Shown one piece after another: positions 8,964 to 20,498 of a stretch of DNA of 64,000 nt. Source of the DNA: Gp1-AA145 sp963757135. Lineage in GTDB: Bacteria > Acidobacteriota > Terriglobia > Terriglobales > Acidobacteriaceae. Within the stretch, counting starts at the first letter, position 1, and each line of letters starts with the position of its first letter. The position numbers and the translations under genes are program-made. Location of the stretch: contig CAVWQE010000004.1 of the NCBI GenBank assembly GCA_963757135.1, positions 930,001 through 994,000 on the forward strand, given 5' to 3'. The notes beneath the pieces are model-generated. The model worked only from the letters and a program-made list of their open reading frames with translations. It was not told the DNA's origin and did no database searches.

Positions 8964-8967
<4 letters not shown>
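8404..8967 (+). CDS. Ribonuclease HI-family protein with extra C-terminal beta domain
   Basis: The protein has 187 residues. The RNase H fold has its acidic quartet: D13 in HTDGGARGNPGPAGYG, E in NNFAEYQAL, D in VISDSEL and D in READELANQA. It would cut RNA in RNA-DNA hybrids. After a low-complexity linker (SERAGAPAPPRTQ, encoded by a palindrome-like GC block around 8837-8861) comes a tail with GVVRDGKIELLDG and PDGTAVQVRI. This resembles the small beta domain of DUF104/AF2212-like antitoxins and is not part of standard RNase HI. ATG 8404 is preferred over the upstream TTG. The stop shares CTAG with the convergent kinase gene. Confidence 0.88.
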
Positions 8968-11621
<2,654 letters not shown>

Positions 11622-11631
11622 GCGTGGGAGA

Positions 11632-11637
11632 ATTATA
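11632..11637 (-). promoter_or_regulatory. TATAAT -10 box 10 bases before the kinase start
   Basis: On the minus strand TATAAT precedes the ATG at 11621 by 10 bases, with no Shine-Dalgarno sequence between them. This suggests a near-leaderless transcript and supports the internal start choice. Confidence 0.45.
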
Positions 11638-11672
11638 GTCGTCTTTGGCGCGCACAATGGCGTAGACACGCC

Positions 11673-12461
11673 TCACGCGGAAACCGTGTTTCGCAACGTA
11701 CCCACTCCAGCCACTGTCACTTCTACCACCTCGCCTGCTTGCAACCGCCCCACACCGGATGGAGTTCCGGTCGCGATGAGATCGCGGGGCAGCAACGTCA
11801 TTACCTGCGAGATGAAACGGATGACGGCATCGAGCGCGAATATGAAATCACGAGTATTACCGTCCTGCTTCATTTCACCGTTCACGCGGGTCTGCACCGA
11901 AACGCCTGCCCATGGATCGACCTCGTCGGTCACGATAGGCCCGACCGGGCAGAACGTGTCAAATCCCTTGGCGCGGGTGAACTGCACATCCTTCTTCTGC
12001 AGGTCGCGCGCGGTCACGTCATTCACGCAGGTATAGCCAAGAATGTAGGGCCGGACGTCCTCGTCTGGTCTCAGATTGCGGCACACTTTGCCGATTACCA
12101 CTCCGAGCTCGCCTTCGTAATCGACGCGATTCGACATCGGCGGCAGCATAATCTTTCCGCCGGGATCGAGCAATGACGAAGGCGGCTTCAGGAAAATCAG
12201 CGGATCGGTCGGCACTTCGTTGCCAAGTTCAGCCGCGTGCTCGCGATAGTTGCGTCCGATACAAACAATTTTCGAAGGCTGGACGGGGACGAGCAGTAAC
12301 GCATCGGCGAGTGAGACGGCTGAAATTTTTCTCGACCGCGCGTCGAGACCGCCGTGTTCGGGGGCCGAGACGAAAATTCGCGTGATCTCGTCGCGGCCCG
12401 AAGATGCTTCGACCAGGCCAAATTCAGGTTTTCCGTCGTAAAGGAAGCGGCAATATTTCAT
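11673..12461 (-). CDS. Fumarylacetoacetate hydrolase-family protein
   Basis: The 262-residue protein has the FAH C-terminal fold, with KIVCIGRNYREHAAELG, EPxIF-like PLIFLKPPSSL, the metal-binding acid cluster in DYEGELGVVIGKVCR, NDVTARDLQ and a C-terminal DLIATGTPSGVG. Family members act on beta-diketo or oxaloacetate-like acids (acylpyruvase, oxaloacetate decarboxylase, HHDD isomerase). Sequence alone does not separate these activities. No aromatic-degradation genes are near it. It lies 50 bases from the kinase start, on the same strand and upstream of it. Confidence 0.92.
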   Translation of the reverse strand: MKYCRFLYDGKPEFGLVEASSGRDEITRIFVSAPEHGGLDARSRKISAVSLADALLLVPVQPSKIVCIGRNYREHAAELGNEVPTDPLIFLKPPSSLLDPGGKIMLPPMSNRVDYEGELGVVIGKVCRNLRPDEDVRPYILGYTCVNDVTARDLQKKDVQFTRAKGFDTFCPVGPIVTDEVDPWAGVSVQTRVNGEMKQDGNTRDFIFALDAVIRFISQVMTLLPRDLIATGTPSGVGRLQAGEVVEVTVAGVGTLRNTVSA

Positions 12462-12692
12462 TCAATGTAATCCGCAAAACAAGATCGTCAGCAGCCGGCT
12501 ACGCTGGACTACATTTCCAAAACGCAATCAAGACCCCTGACCAGAGCTGCTGAACAAACCTGTTGCAAAGTTGTGCATCTCAGCTATTGATTTTGGCGAA
12601 CTCGGGGATTTTTCTGCGCCTATCGGTGTTCGTGCCAGGCGACCGGCACCGCGTGCTATTCCCCACTCCACTTTAATGGAACAGACCTGACC

Positions 12693-14057
12693 GTGGCCAT
12701 TGGACCCTTGCTTCCGCATGACGATCTGAGCCGTGCACCTGTTACAGATGACAGGCGCAAGCACGACCCGGAACTGCATGAACGTCAGGCGCACACTCCG
12801 AAGCCGGTGCCGTCCGGGGTTTTTCGTTCCATCGGCCTGGGATTGATTACCGGCGCGGCCGACGACGATCCCTCCGCCATCGGAACCTACGCCACCGCCG
12901 GAGCGAAGTTTGGCCCCATGCTGCTATGGTTGGCTCCCGTCGCCTTTCCCATGATGTTCGCGGTAGTTTACCTTTCCTCGAAGCTTGGGCAGGTCACCGG
13001 ACAGGGACTCTTTGCAATCATTCGCCGCCATTACCCGCGCTGGCTTCTTTTTCTGCTGCTGATCACTGTGCTGATCGGAAACACCATTGAGGCTGGAGCC
13101 GATATCGGCGGCATGGCTGCTGCCCTCGGGCTCGTGGCGTCGATTCCGAAGGTGTTGATCGTGATCCTCATCACGTGTACCGTGCTCGGGTTTCAACTGT
13201 GGGGATCGTATCCGCTGATCAGAAATATTTTTCGCGGCCTCTCGCTGGTGCTGCTGGCATACCTGGGCTCGGCGCTGCTGGCGCATCCGGACCCGATATC
13301 TACATTGAAAGGAACGTTCATTCCCACTATCCGGTTCAATCGCGGGTTCCTCGAGATTCTGGTCGCAATCATCGGCAGCTCGCTCTCCGCCTACCTTTAC
13401 ACCTGGCAGTCGAATCAGGAGGTGGAAGAGGATATCTCGATGGGCCGAAGACGCCTGGTCGATCGCATGGGTACGACAAAAGAAGAGCTCAATCACTCCG
13501 CCCACGACGTCGGCTTTGGCATGTTCTTCGCTACGCTGGTAATGTACTTCATCATCCTTTCCACAGGAGCCACTCTATTCAATGCCGGCAAAATGGACAT
13601 CAATACCGCATCTGACGCAGCCCAGGCGTTGCGGCCCCTCGCGGGAAAATTCGCGGAACTGCTGTTTGCCATCGGAGTAGTCGGAGTCGGCTTTCTTGCA
13701 GTTCCTGTAATGACTGCTGGAGCCGCCTATGACCTGTGCCAGACGTTTGGCTGGAGGCACGGCTTACACACGCCTGCGCGGAAAGCAAAAGCATTTTACG
13801 TCAGCATTGTTGTGGTTACCGCGGTTGCAATGGGTATGAATTTCCTCGGACTGAACCCCATCAAGGCGCTGGTGTGGGCTGGAATCGTGCAAGGACTGTC
13901 CACGCCGTTCTTGATGTTGGCTTTGATGCGGATGACCAACAATCGCAAGATTATGGGCCACTGGGTCAATACACGAGCAATGAATGTGCTGGGCTGGCTT
14001 ACGACGGCGGTAGTATTTCTGGCCAGCGCGGGTTTGGTGATCTCCTGGTTGTTCTAA
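12693..14057 (+). CDS. Divergent Nramp-family divalent metal transporter
   Basis: The protein has 454 residues, about eleven hydrophobic segments and a hydrophilic N-terminal leader of about 45 residues. The first helix holds GLITGAADDDPSAIGTYA. Canonical Nramp transporters have DPGN at this point, and helix 6 should carry the metal-binding MPH; here that region reads AVPVMTAGAAYDL. It therefore belongs to an Nramp-related clade, and manganese/iron specificity should not be assumed. Other Nramp-related proteins transport magnesium. It starts at GTG 12693, with an alternative ATG at 12719 out of frame. It converges on the FN3 gene with a 5-base gap. Confidence 0.85.
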   Translation: MAIGPLLPHDDLSRAPVTDDRRKHDPELHERQAHTPKPVPSGVFRSIGLGLITGAADDDPSAIGTYATAGAKFGPMLLWLAPVAFPMMFAVVYLSSKLGQVTGQGLFAIIRRHYPRWLLFLLLITVLIGNTIEAGADIGGMAAALGLVASIPKVLIVILITCTVLGFQLWGSYPLIRNIFRGLSLVLLAYLGSALLAHPDPISTLKGTFIPTIRFNRGFLEILVAIIGSSLSAYLYTWQSNQEVEEDISMGRRRLVDRMGTTKEELNHSAHDVGFGMFFATLVMYFIILSTGATLFNAGKMDINTASDAAQALRPLAGKFAELLFAIGVVGVGFLAVPVMTAGAAYDLCQTFGWRHGLHTPARKAKAFYVSIVVVTAVAMGMNFLGLNPIKALVWAGIVQGLSTPFLMLALMRMTNNRKIMGHWVNTRAMNVLGWLTTAVVFLASAGLVISWLF

Positions 14058-14062
14058 CCTCA

Positions 14063-15142
14063 TTAAGGCACGCTCTCGCTCGCCTCTTCCGAGCGCGAGC
14101 TTTCATTTCCACGAACATCCACCGCTGAGACGGAGTATGTGTACTCGCGGCCCGCGCTCACCTCAGTATCGCGATAGGTCGGCGAACTCACCACATCTTT
14201 ATTGATTTTTTCCGGTTGCGCACCCGCCTGATGACGGTAAACGTTGTAGCCCGCTAGATCAGGCTCGCTGTCCGGCGTCCATACCAGATCGATGAATGGT
14301 TTTTGCCCCGGCCCGGAGAAAACGGCCTGTAAGCCGGTCGGCGTGGCTGGGGGAAACACGTCATGCGCCACAATGCGGACCACCGGAGTGTCGTCGCCTT
14401 CAACCTGCTGCTCACCGCCGTCCGCTTCTCCGATTTTCGTCACCACCGTGGCGCGATAATCGTAGGTCTTTCCCCATTCGAAACCGTGATCTACAAAGCT
14501 CAGGGACGAGTCGCCTGCAACCGGCACTTCGCCGGCAACAGCGTCAGATTGCGTTCCGGCCTGGCGGCGGTAGATGCGATAAACGAATCGTAAGCTGGGA
14601 ATGTTCGGTGGCGGAATCGGATTCCAGCTTAGCTTCACGCCATCCGGCGTCAATTGCGCTTGAAAGTTTTCCGGAGGAGACAGCGTGGGAACCGCAGGAA
14701 CCTGGGCCTGATTTGAGAGGCCGGCGCTGCGCCGATAAGAATTGACTACGCTGACAGCATAATAAATATTCGCAATCGCCTGGCCCGTAGGAAGGTTTGG
14801 CGGCAATTCGTCGGTGTAAGTTTCCTGCTGTGAGCGCTGAGTCTGCTTCGGCGCAGGTTTAGGGAAAGGAATTTTTGCAACCGGCACGCCGCACTGCTTC
14901 ATAGCTGCGAACGCGCGGCAGATTTCTACGGTCTGTGCGCGGTTAATATTGCGCTGTTCCGTAGTGTGCGTTGGGGGCGACCAAGTGAGGGTGACCGTGT
15001 TGCCCTTGCGCGCGGCACGCAGATCGGTTACTGGCCGCGCCAGTTCGAGTGAAGGCGGCAATGGCACGCCGGGACTGCCGCATCCAATCGCAACCACTGT
15101 AGCCAGGATAATCAGGAGCAGTTTGGCTGCGCGTGGCTTCAT
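14063..15142 (-). CDS. Fibronectin type III-domain lipoprotein
   Basis: The protein has 359 residues from the ATG at 15142. A signal peptide ends in the lipobox AIGC, followed by a proline-rich stretch. Three FN3-like modules follow: a first one around VTDLRAARKGNTVTLTWSPP, a second around LTPDGVKLSWNPI and RFVYRIYRRQAG, and a third around FIDLVWTPDSEPDLAGYNVY and YTYSVSAVDVRGNESSRS. It is probably a structural or binding lipoprotein of the cell envelope. Six bases upstream a TTG in the same frame is less likely. No enzyme domain is visible. Confidence 0.85.
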   Translation of the reverse strand: MKPRAAKLLLIILATVVAIGCGSPGVPLPPSLELARPVTDLRAARKGNTVTLTWSPPTHTTEQRNINRAQTVEICRAFAAMKQCGVPVAKIPFPKPAPKQTQRSQQETYTDELPPNLPTGQAIANIYYAVSVVNSYRRSAGLSNQAQVPAVPTLSPPENFQAQLTPDGVKLSWNPIPPPNIPSLRFVYRIYRRQAGTQSDAVAGEVPVAGDSSLSFVDHGFEWGKTYDYRATVVTKIGEADGGEQQVEGDDTPVVRIVAHDVFPPATPTGLQAVFSGPGQKPFIDLVWTPDSEPDLAGYNVYRHQAGAQPEKINKDVVSSPTYRDTEVSAGREYTYSVSAVDVRGNESSRSEEASESVP

Positions 15143-15189
15143 CCGCAACAGGGTAACAGACGGCTTCCGCAGAGGCGCTTTGCAGAAAC

Positions 15190-15210
15190 AGACGGGCGAA
15201 ACGCCCGTCT
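15190..15210. repeat. Palindromic extragenic element (AGACGGGCG-AAA-CGCCCGTCT)
   Basis: A perfect 9-base inverted repeat with a 3-base loop lies between the FN3 gene and the next minus-strand gene. Similar GACGGG-type palindromes occur at 20388-20409. The following stretch up to 15383 shows no convincing gene. Confidence 0.75.
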
Positions 15211-15383
15211 CTCCAGACCGAAGTTGCTCGCCGACCCTTAGCTCATAGGCATAGTTGAAGTTGGAGGCACGGGCACGTACGGTCCGCTCATCAAGCCATT
15301 TGTGGCGTTGATTGCTTCAGCAGCGCTCTCGGAGATGCCAAACTCGTCCAAACTGGGTGACACTTGATCGTGGGCGGCCGATC

Positions 15384-16091
15384 TCAATTGTCTGTTTTTT
15401 GGGCAGAGCCGGACTGTCCCCTATTCTCGGGCGCTTTGGCGTTTGAACTGGTTCCGGGCCGCATCGAGAGGAACATTACGCGCCCGCCCACTTCTTCAGA
15501 GAATTCGTTTCTGTCACCTTCTAAACTCAGGCGAATGCCCTCTACAGAACGTTCTCGGGGAACATCCCCGAGGGCACAGTTCACTTGCAGCACTCCCGTT
15601 TTTGCAGCTCCTGAAAGGGTGAGCAGGCGGACTCGGAATACGGCAAGTCCGCCCGTCGGCATTGGACCTGAAAGCATCTTTAAGCGCATGGGAACCAACT
15701 GCACGGGATTCAATCTCTTTTTCTCATGCAGCAGTGCGCTCGGTGCGACCCCATAAGAGACGAAGCTAACCAATTCGCTTGCGATCCAAACGCCTGTCTC
15801 GACCACATTTCCGTTGGCCGACTTGTGGCTGAAAGTTCCGGCGGCCTTGACCGATCTGTCTTGTGCGTCAAACATTCCTGCGCCGCTCACTTCGTAGGTG
15901 TCCCCTTCAGTGGCCTTTGTCGTCGTGGGGCAAGTGGAAGCGTCCTCCGGATCGCAAAGGAAACCGGAACCTAGAAGTAGCGTGTAATTGCCTGAGTTGG
16001 TTTGCGCAGTGGCCAGACTGGCACCCAAACTTAAAAGGAGCACCAGTCTGGCAATCCATGCAGTGAGCCTAGTCGGAATAAGGTGATTCAT
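15384..16091 (-). CDS. Secreted protein of unknown function
   Basis: The 235-residue protein has a typical signal peptide (hydrophobic run ending in SLATAQ). The mature part contains SGFLCDPEDASTCP and VKAAGTFSHKSANGNVVETGVW. I recognise no enzyme motif; similar exported proteins are known mostly from Acidobacteriota. The ATG at 16091 is preceded by GAGGAG and starts 8 bases after the stop of the HAF-repeat gene, so the two are almost certainly cotranscribed and may act together outside the cell. Confidence 0.75.
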   Translation of the reverse strand: MNHLIPTRLTAWIARLVLLLSLGASLATAQTNSGNYTLLLGSGFLCDPEDASTCPTTTKATEGDTYEVSGAGMFDAQDRSVKAAGTFSHKSANGNVVETGVWIASELVSFVSYGVAPSALLHEKKRLNPVQLVPMRLKMLSGPMPTGGLAVFRVRLLTLSGAAKTGVLQVNCALGDVPRERSVEGIRLSLEGDRNEFSEEVGGRVMFLSMRPGTSSNAKAPENRGQSGSAQKTDN

Positions 16092-16099
16092 CACTCCTC

Positions 16100-17245
16100 T
16101 CACGGAATTCGCAGGAAGCCGTGGTACACCCCGTTGGCGTCGATATAGTAGCCCGTAGTCCAACCCAAGTCGTTGATGCCGACGGGAAAAGTAAAGGTTG
16201 ATCCGACAGGATCCACCGTAACAATATTGCCCTTGGGACTGCGCAGATAGCCGTGGTACACGAAGTTCGTGTCAATGTAGACGCCTGTGACCGCCCCCCA
16301 GTCGTTGATACTCACATTACAATCGGAGAAACAACCGGTGCCTTCGTAGCTGTCAGTGCCCGCGTCAGGAGCGTCGAAGCTCGTAAACTTGCCGTCAGGA
16401 CTCCGTACGAAGCCATGATTCACACTGTTCGCGTCACTGTAGATCCCGGCGATAGCTCCCCACTGATTCAGGCCTAACAAACAACCAGGACAACCTGTGC
16501 CTTGGTAGCTGCCGGTGCCCGCGCTGGGAACGTCGAACGGTTTCAACTTGCCCTCGGCATTGCGCACGTAGCTGTGGTGAACAAAGTTACCGCTGTTGTC
16601 TTCGTAGCCTCCTGTGATTGTTCCGAACGCATTGATATTGGAAGCTCCGGACCCGAAACACCCTTCCGAACCGTTGCCTGTGCACGCGTCAGGACCAATC
16701 CACGTTGTAAATTTGCCGCCTGGACTGCGCAGGAAGGCGTGGAACGAGTAGTTCGAATCCGTGTAGAACCCTACAACCGCTCCTTCGAGATTCATCGCTA
16801 GCGGAATCGAGCCGTATCCGCCCGCGCCCGGAACGTCGAAGGTCGTAAACTTCCCATCTGGAGTCCGCAGAAACCCGTGGCTGAAACCGTTCGCGTCATA
16901 GTAGCTTCCCGTGATCGCCCCCAAGTCGTTGATAGCCGATGGGCTGGTTCCGTTATAGGGACTCGTGTCCGCAGCAGGGACCTCGAATGTCGTGAACTTA
17001 CCCGCAGGGCTGCGCAAGAACCCGTGGAATACACTGTTCGCGTCTTGGTAGGATCCTGTAATTGCTCCCCGGGCATTAAGCCCGCTGGAGTATGTCCCAT
17101 TGTTATCCCCAGGCTTGGTGTCCGCGTCGGGAGCGTTGAATGTAATGATACGCGCTTGCGCGCTGACGATCAGACTCAGAAACAGTGTGCAGATAACTAC
17201 ATGTAACGTTTCAAGTACATGCAACCACAGAGTTCGAGAACGCAT
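16100..17245 (-). CDS. HAF-repeat extracellular protein
   Basis: The protein has 381 residues and an N-terminal signal peptide (FLSLIVSAQA). About seven repeats of roughly 45 residues follow, each with HGFLRSPxGKFTTFDVPGA, then NxxGAITGxYxDAN; the name HAF reflects this type of segment. Such proteins form propeller-like extracellular repeats of unknown function. AAAGGAGG lies upstream of the ATG. It is the first gene of a two-gene unit with the secreted protein downstream. Confidence 0.88.
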   Translation of the reverse strand: MRSRTLWLHVLETLHVVICTLFLSLIVSAQARIITFNAPDADTKPGDNNGTYSSGLNARGAITGSYQDANSVFHGFLRSPAGKFTTFEVPAADTSPYNGTSPSAINDLGAITGSYYDANGFSHGFLRTPDGKFTTFDVPGAGGYGSIPLAMNLEGAVVGFYTDSNYSFHAFLRSPGGKFTTWIGPDACTGNGSEGCFGSGASNINAFGTITGGYEDNSGNFVHHSYVRNAEGKLKPFDVPSAGTGSYQGTGCPGCLLGLNQWGAIAGIYSDANSVNHGFVRSPDGKFTSFDAPDAGTDSYEGTGCFSDCNVSINDWGAVTGVYIDTNFVYHGYLRSPKGNIVTVDPVGSTFTFPVGINDLGWTTGYYIDANGVYHGFLRIP

Positions 17246-17613
17246 TCGAAACCTCCTTTCGAGAACTGGGCAACTACGATCTCGGATTAATGTGAAAATC
17301 CGGCTTCATCTATAAACGCGACATCTGAGGGAAAATTACTGGACTCTCCGTCTGGTTGTTTCTCGGACCCAAGCTATCCTCCCAACTCGGGCCTGTCATC
17401 CCCCAATCGGGTGACGCACACGCTTTATTCGTTGACGTGACTGTTTTCGCGGGAGATAATCGCGCCACTATCGGGGGCATCTCCGTTTCGCGTTCGGCGC
17501 TTTTCTTCGAGTGGACTCCCCACGACTCCTGGAATCGCTAGAGGGCAAATCCTCATACTCTTGCCGACGTTGAGCTCGGAGGACGCTCATTTGAGCGTAG
17601 AGGGAGCCTACCC
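17246..17613. other. Intergenic region between divergent HAF gene and LuxR-type regulator
   Basis: This 368-base stretch should hold promoters for both divergent genes. On the minus strand TATAGA near 17313 could be a -10 for the HAF gene. For the regulator only the AGGGAG ribosome site before ATG 17614 is clear. A 61-codon open frame at 17356-17541 has no ribosome site and no recognisable content. Confidence 0.5.
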
Positions 17614-18759
17614 ATGTTGCCCGACAGGCAGACGTTCACAAAACTGATAGGCAGTGTTTACGAAGCTGTTGGCGATCACAGGCGCTGGGATCTATTTCTC
17701 CAACAACTCGCTGAGAGCACCCGAGCCACTTCCGCTATCCTCTTGATGTTGGATGTCGAACACCTCATGTTTTCGATTTCCCGGTCCTGGGAAGTCGATC
17801 CCGAACTCGGCCCCCTCTATCAGAAGCACTACAACGCGCTCGACATCTGGGCTCAACGAGCCGTGTTGAAACCGGCTGGATACGTATGTAAATCTGAAGC
17901 CCTTATTTCGCTGGGAGAGCTGTCAAAGGCCGAAATCTACAGCGACTTTATGGTGCCGTTCGACATAGAGCATGGCATGTTCGGTGTGGTGGACACGGGC
18001 AATTCTCGCTGGGCTTCAGTCAGTCTTTATCGGGACGCGGCCTCGACTCCGTTCGATGAACTTCACGTGGAAATTGTTCGATTTCTTATTCCGCACATTC
18101 AACGCGCTCTCAAGTTGCATTTTCAATTCTCCGAACTGAGAGCGCACAGCGAAGGAGTTGAGGCAGCGCTAGACATGATGGTGACCGGCGTGATCTTCCT
18201 TGGAGGTAAGGGCGAAGTTCGCCTGATGAACAAACCAGCGGAGGAGATGGTGAAAAGAAAAGATGGACTCTTGCTGTCCCGAGGAAAGCTAAGCGCGAAC
18301 GTTTATGCGGAGTCGGCAGCCTTGCGAACGATGGTTGCTGGAGCGACGCGAACCGGAAACGGAACAGGGTTCAGCGCGGGTGGGACCATCCTAATCTCAC
18401 GAACGAAAGGCCGTCCGATTTCCGTAACCGTAGCACCATTGCGCGAATTCAATCCGATTGCATCGCAGCAGCCTGCGGCAGTGCTCTTCATCTCAGATCC
18501 CGACCAGCGCGTCGAAGTCCCATTCGACATGCTTCAGCGGTGTTATGGTTTAACACCAGCTGAGGCGCGACTAGCGATGGTCCTGCTGGAAGGGCAATCC
18601 CTGAAACAAGCGTCAGAGACTTGCAGTGTTACCCACAATACGGCCAAGTCACAGCTGAAGAGTGTTTTCTGGAAAACCGACGTAAAGCGACAAGGCGAGT
18701 TGATCCGGCTATTGCTGAACAGTGCAAGCATTATGCGTCCGCGACATTGGCGCAAGTAG
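17614..18759 (+). CDS. LuxR-type helix-turn-helix regulator with N-terminal sensor
   Basis: The protein has 381 residues. The C-terminal 65 residues carry a LuxR-like DNA-binding domain: GLTPAEARLAMVLLEGQSLK, then THNTAKSQLKSVFWKTDVKR and GELIRLLL. The central part (about 180-290) resembles a PAS fold (ALDMMVTGVIFLGGKGEVRLMN). The N-terminal half has no clear family but looks globular and cytosolic. It is likely a transcription factor responding to an unknown signal; the divergent HAF gene is a possible target by position only. A clear AGGGAG ribosome site precedes the ATG. Confidence 0.85.
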   Translation: MLPDRQTFTKLIGSVYEAVGDHRRWDLFLQQLAESTRATSAILLMLDVEHLMFSISRSWEVDPELGPLYQKHYNALDIWAQRAVLKPAGYVCKSEALISLGELSKAEIYSDFMVPFDIEHGMFGVVDTGNSRWASVSLYRDAASTPFDELHVEIVRFLIPHIQRALKLHFQFSELRAHSEGVEAALDMMVTGVIFLGGKGEVRLMNKPAEEMVKRKDGLLLSRGKLSANVYAESAALRTMVAGATRTGNGTGFSAGGTILISRTKGRPISVTVAPLREFNPIASQQPAAVLFISDPDQRVEVPFDMLQRCYGLTPAEARLAMVLLEGQSLKQASETCSVTHNTAKSQLKSVFWKTDVKRQGELIRLLLNSASIMRPRHWRK

Positions 18760-18782
18760 GCGCATCCGGGATGGGCTGGTTA

Positions 18783-20015
18783 CTAATTCCACTTCTTAAA
18801 CAACAGCGCTCCGTTGGTCCCGCCGAAGCCGAATGAGTTCGACATCGCGTATTCGAGCGTGGCCTGGCGAGAGTGGTTGGGGACGAAATCCATGTCGCCG
18901 GTGCCGGGGTCCTGATTTTCGAGATTGATCGTTGGTGGCAGAATTTGATCGCGCAGGGCAAGCACAGTGACGCCGGCTTCAAGTCCACCCGCGCCACCCA
19001 GCAAATGCCCGGTCATGGATTTGGTCGAACTGACAGCAATTTTCCGGTCGCCAAAGAAATTGCGGATGGCGTGCGCCTCGAGCGTGTCGCCGATGGGAGT
19101 TGAAGTACCATGCGCGTTCACGTAGCCGATATCGGCGGGATTGATCTTGGCATCGCGAACGGCATTCCGCATCACGCGAAAACCGCCTTCATGCTCGGGC
19201 GCAGGCTGCGTGATGTGGTAAGCGTCTCCGGACATACCGTAGCCAACAATTTCCGCAATCGGCTTGGCGCCGCGCGCGCGCGCATGCTCCAGTTCTTCGA
19301 GGATAAGAATTCCGGAACCTTCGCCGATCACGAAGCCGTCGCGGTCGCGGTCCCAGGGGCGGCTGGCTTTTTCCGGTTCATCGTTGCGCGTTGATAGAGC
19401 ACGCATGGCGGCAAATCCGCCGACGCCCATCGGGGTGATTGCCGCTTCCGAGCCGCCGGCAATCATCACATCGGCGTCGCCGTGCTGAATGATGCGGAAA
19501 GAATCGCCAATCGAATGCGCGCTGGTGGTGCAGGCCGTAGCCGTAGCTTCGTTTGGCCCCTTTGCCCCAAAACGCATGGAAACGTGCCCGGCCGCAAGAT
19601 TCACTATGGCAGCAGGAATAAAAAAAGGAGAAATCTTGCGTGGGCCGCCTTCCATGAGGGCAGTGTGCTCACGCTCAATGATGTCGAACCCGCCGATGCC
19701 GGAGCCGATGTGTACGCCCACCATCTCTTCATTTTCAGGCGTGACCTTCAGGCCCGACATTTGCACTGCCTCTTCCGCCGCGGCCAGCGCCAGGTGGATG
19801 AAGCGGCCCATCTTCTTTACTTCTTTTTTTTCGATGAAGTTAAGCGGATCGAAATTCCTGACCTCAGCTGCGATCTGGCAGGCGTGTTTCGAGGTATCAA
19901 ACTGCGTGATCCGGCCCACGCCGCTTTTGCCCGCCAGCAGGTTCTTCCAGGCTTCCTCGGTGTTGTTGCCGACTGCGCAGATCAGGCCGATGCCGGTAAC
20001 GACAACTCGTCGCAC
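18783..20015 (-). CDS. fabF: 3-oxoacyl-[acyl-carrier-protein] synthase II (KAS II)
   Basis: The condensing enzyme of fatty-acid elongation has 410 residues, the normal length. The thiolase-fold catalytic triad is present: cysteine in ATACTTSAHSIG, histidine in NAHGTSTPIGDTLE and histidine in SSTKSMTGHLLGGAGG. The N terminus RRVVVTGIGLICAVGNNTEE is standard. It lies 3 bases downstream of acpP on the same strand, the common acpP-fabF pair, so carrier and synthase are coexpressed. Confidence 0.97.
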   Translation of the reverse strand: MRRVVVTGIGLICAVGNNTEEAWKNLLAGKSGVGRITQFDTSKHACQIAAEVRNFDPLNFIEKKEVKKMGRFIHLALAAAEEAVQMSGLKVTPENEEMVGVHIGSGIGGFDIIEREHTALMEGGPRKISPFFIPAAIVNLAAGHVSMRFGAKGPNEATATACTTSAHSIGDSFRIIQHGDADVMIAGGSEAAITPMGVGGFAAMRALSTRNDEPEKASRPWDRDRDGFVIGEGSGILILEELEHARARGAKPIAEIVGYGMSGDAYHITQPAPEHEGGFRVMRNAVRDAKINPADIGYVNAHGTSTPIGDTLEAHAIRNFFGDRKIAVSSTKSMTGHLLGGAGGLEAGVTVLALRDQILPPTINLENQDPGTGDMDFVPNHSRQATLEYAMSNSFGFGGTNGALLFKKWN

Positions 20016-20018
20016 CAG

Positions 20019-20264
20019 TTACTTACCGCCCTTCGAATGTTTGCCGATATAGTCGATGGCGTCCTGGACGGTGCGGATTTTTTCGGCGTCCTCGTCGGGG
20101 ATTTCGATTTCAAAGGCTTCCTCAAACGCCATGACCAGTTCGACGGTATCGAGCGAGTCGGCGCCCAGGTCGTCCACAAACGAAGCGCTGGGGGTCACTT
20201 CGCCTTCGTCCACTCCCAGTTGCTCGACAATGATCTGCTTCACTTTTTCGTCAACGGCTGCCAT
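20019..20264 (-). CDS. acpP: Acyl carrier protein
   Basis: This 81-residue acidic protein has the phosphopantetheine site DLGADSLDTVEL, the serine being the attachment point. The rest (KVKQIIVEQLGVDEGEV, IPDEDAEKIRTVQDAIDYI) matches bacterial AcpP closely. It carries growing acyl chains in type II fatty-acid synthesis and heads the acpP-fabF unit. It diverges from dtd. Confidence 0.98.
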   Translation of the reverse strand: MAAVDEKVKQIIVEQLGVDEGEVTPSASFVDDLGADSLDTVELVMAFEEAFEIEIPDEDAEKIRTVQDAIDYIGKHSKGGK

Positions 20265-20370
20265 GTTTTCCTCGCTCAGATTTAGATGGGACTGCCTGGG
20301 GCAAAGGGAAATCCTAACTGCTTGTGGGAGTTGCGGTCAAACGGGGTGCGAAGCGCGGCTTCAATATTCG

Positions 20371-20409
20371 TCGAGCTTCGCTCGACCGGACGGGTGTGGG
20401 CACCCGTCC
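20371..20409. repeat. Two adjacent perfect palindromes between acpP and dtd
   Basis: TCGAGC-TTC-GCTCGA (20371-20385) is followed at once by GGACGGGTG-TGGG-CACCCGTCC (20388-20409). The double hairpin resembles REP-like extragenic elements and has no T tract, so it is not a typical terminator. It lies in the divergent acpP/dtd region. Confidence 0.75.
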
Positions 20410-20498
20410 CCACATGGACAGTGGCGACTCGCGCATTGAGACAATTTTACCCGAAGACAGAGTTGTCATTCTCTCTAGGGTGGCTGCAAGATGAGAGG

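Noticed and set aside
12462..12692. Possible metal riboswitch before the Nramp-like gene
   Set aside because: No recognisable yybP-ykoY or other aptamer core was visible.
17356..17541. 61-codon frame upstream of the LuxR-type gene
   Set aside because: No ribosome site, no recognisable content, and it lies in a probable promoter region.
20286..20498. N-terminal extension of Dtd
   Set aside because: It runs through two palindromes; family homology starts at ATG 20499.
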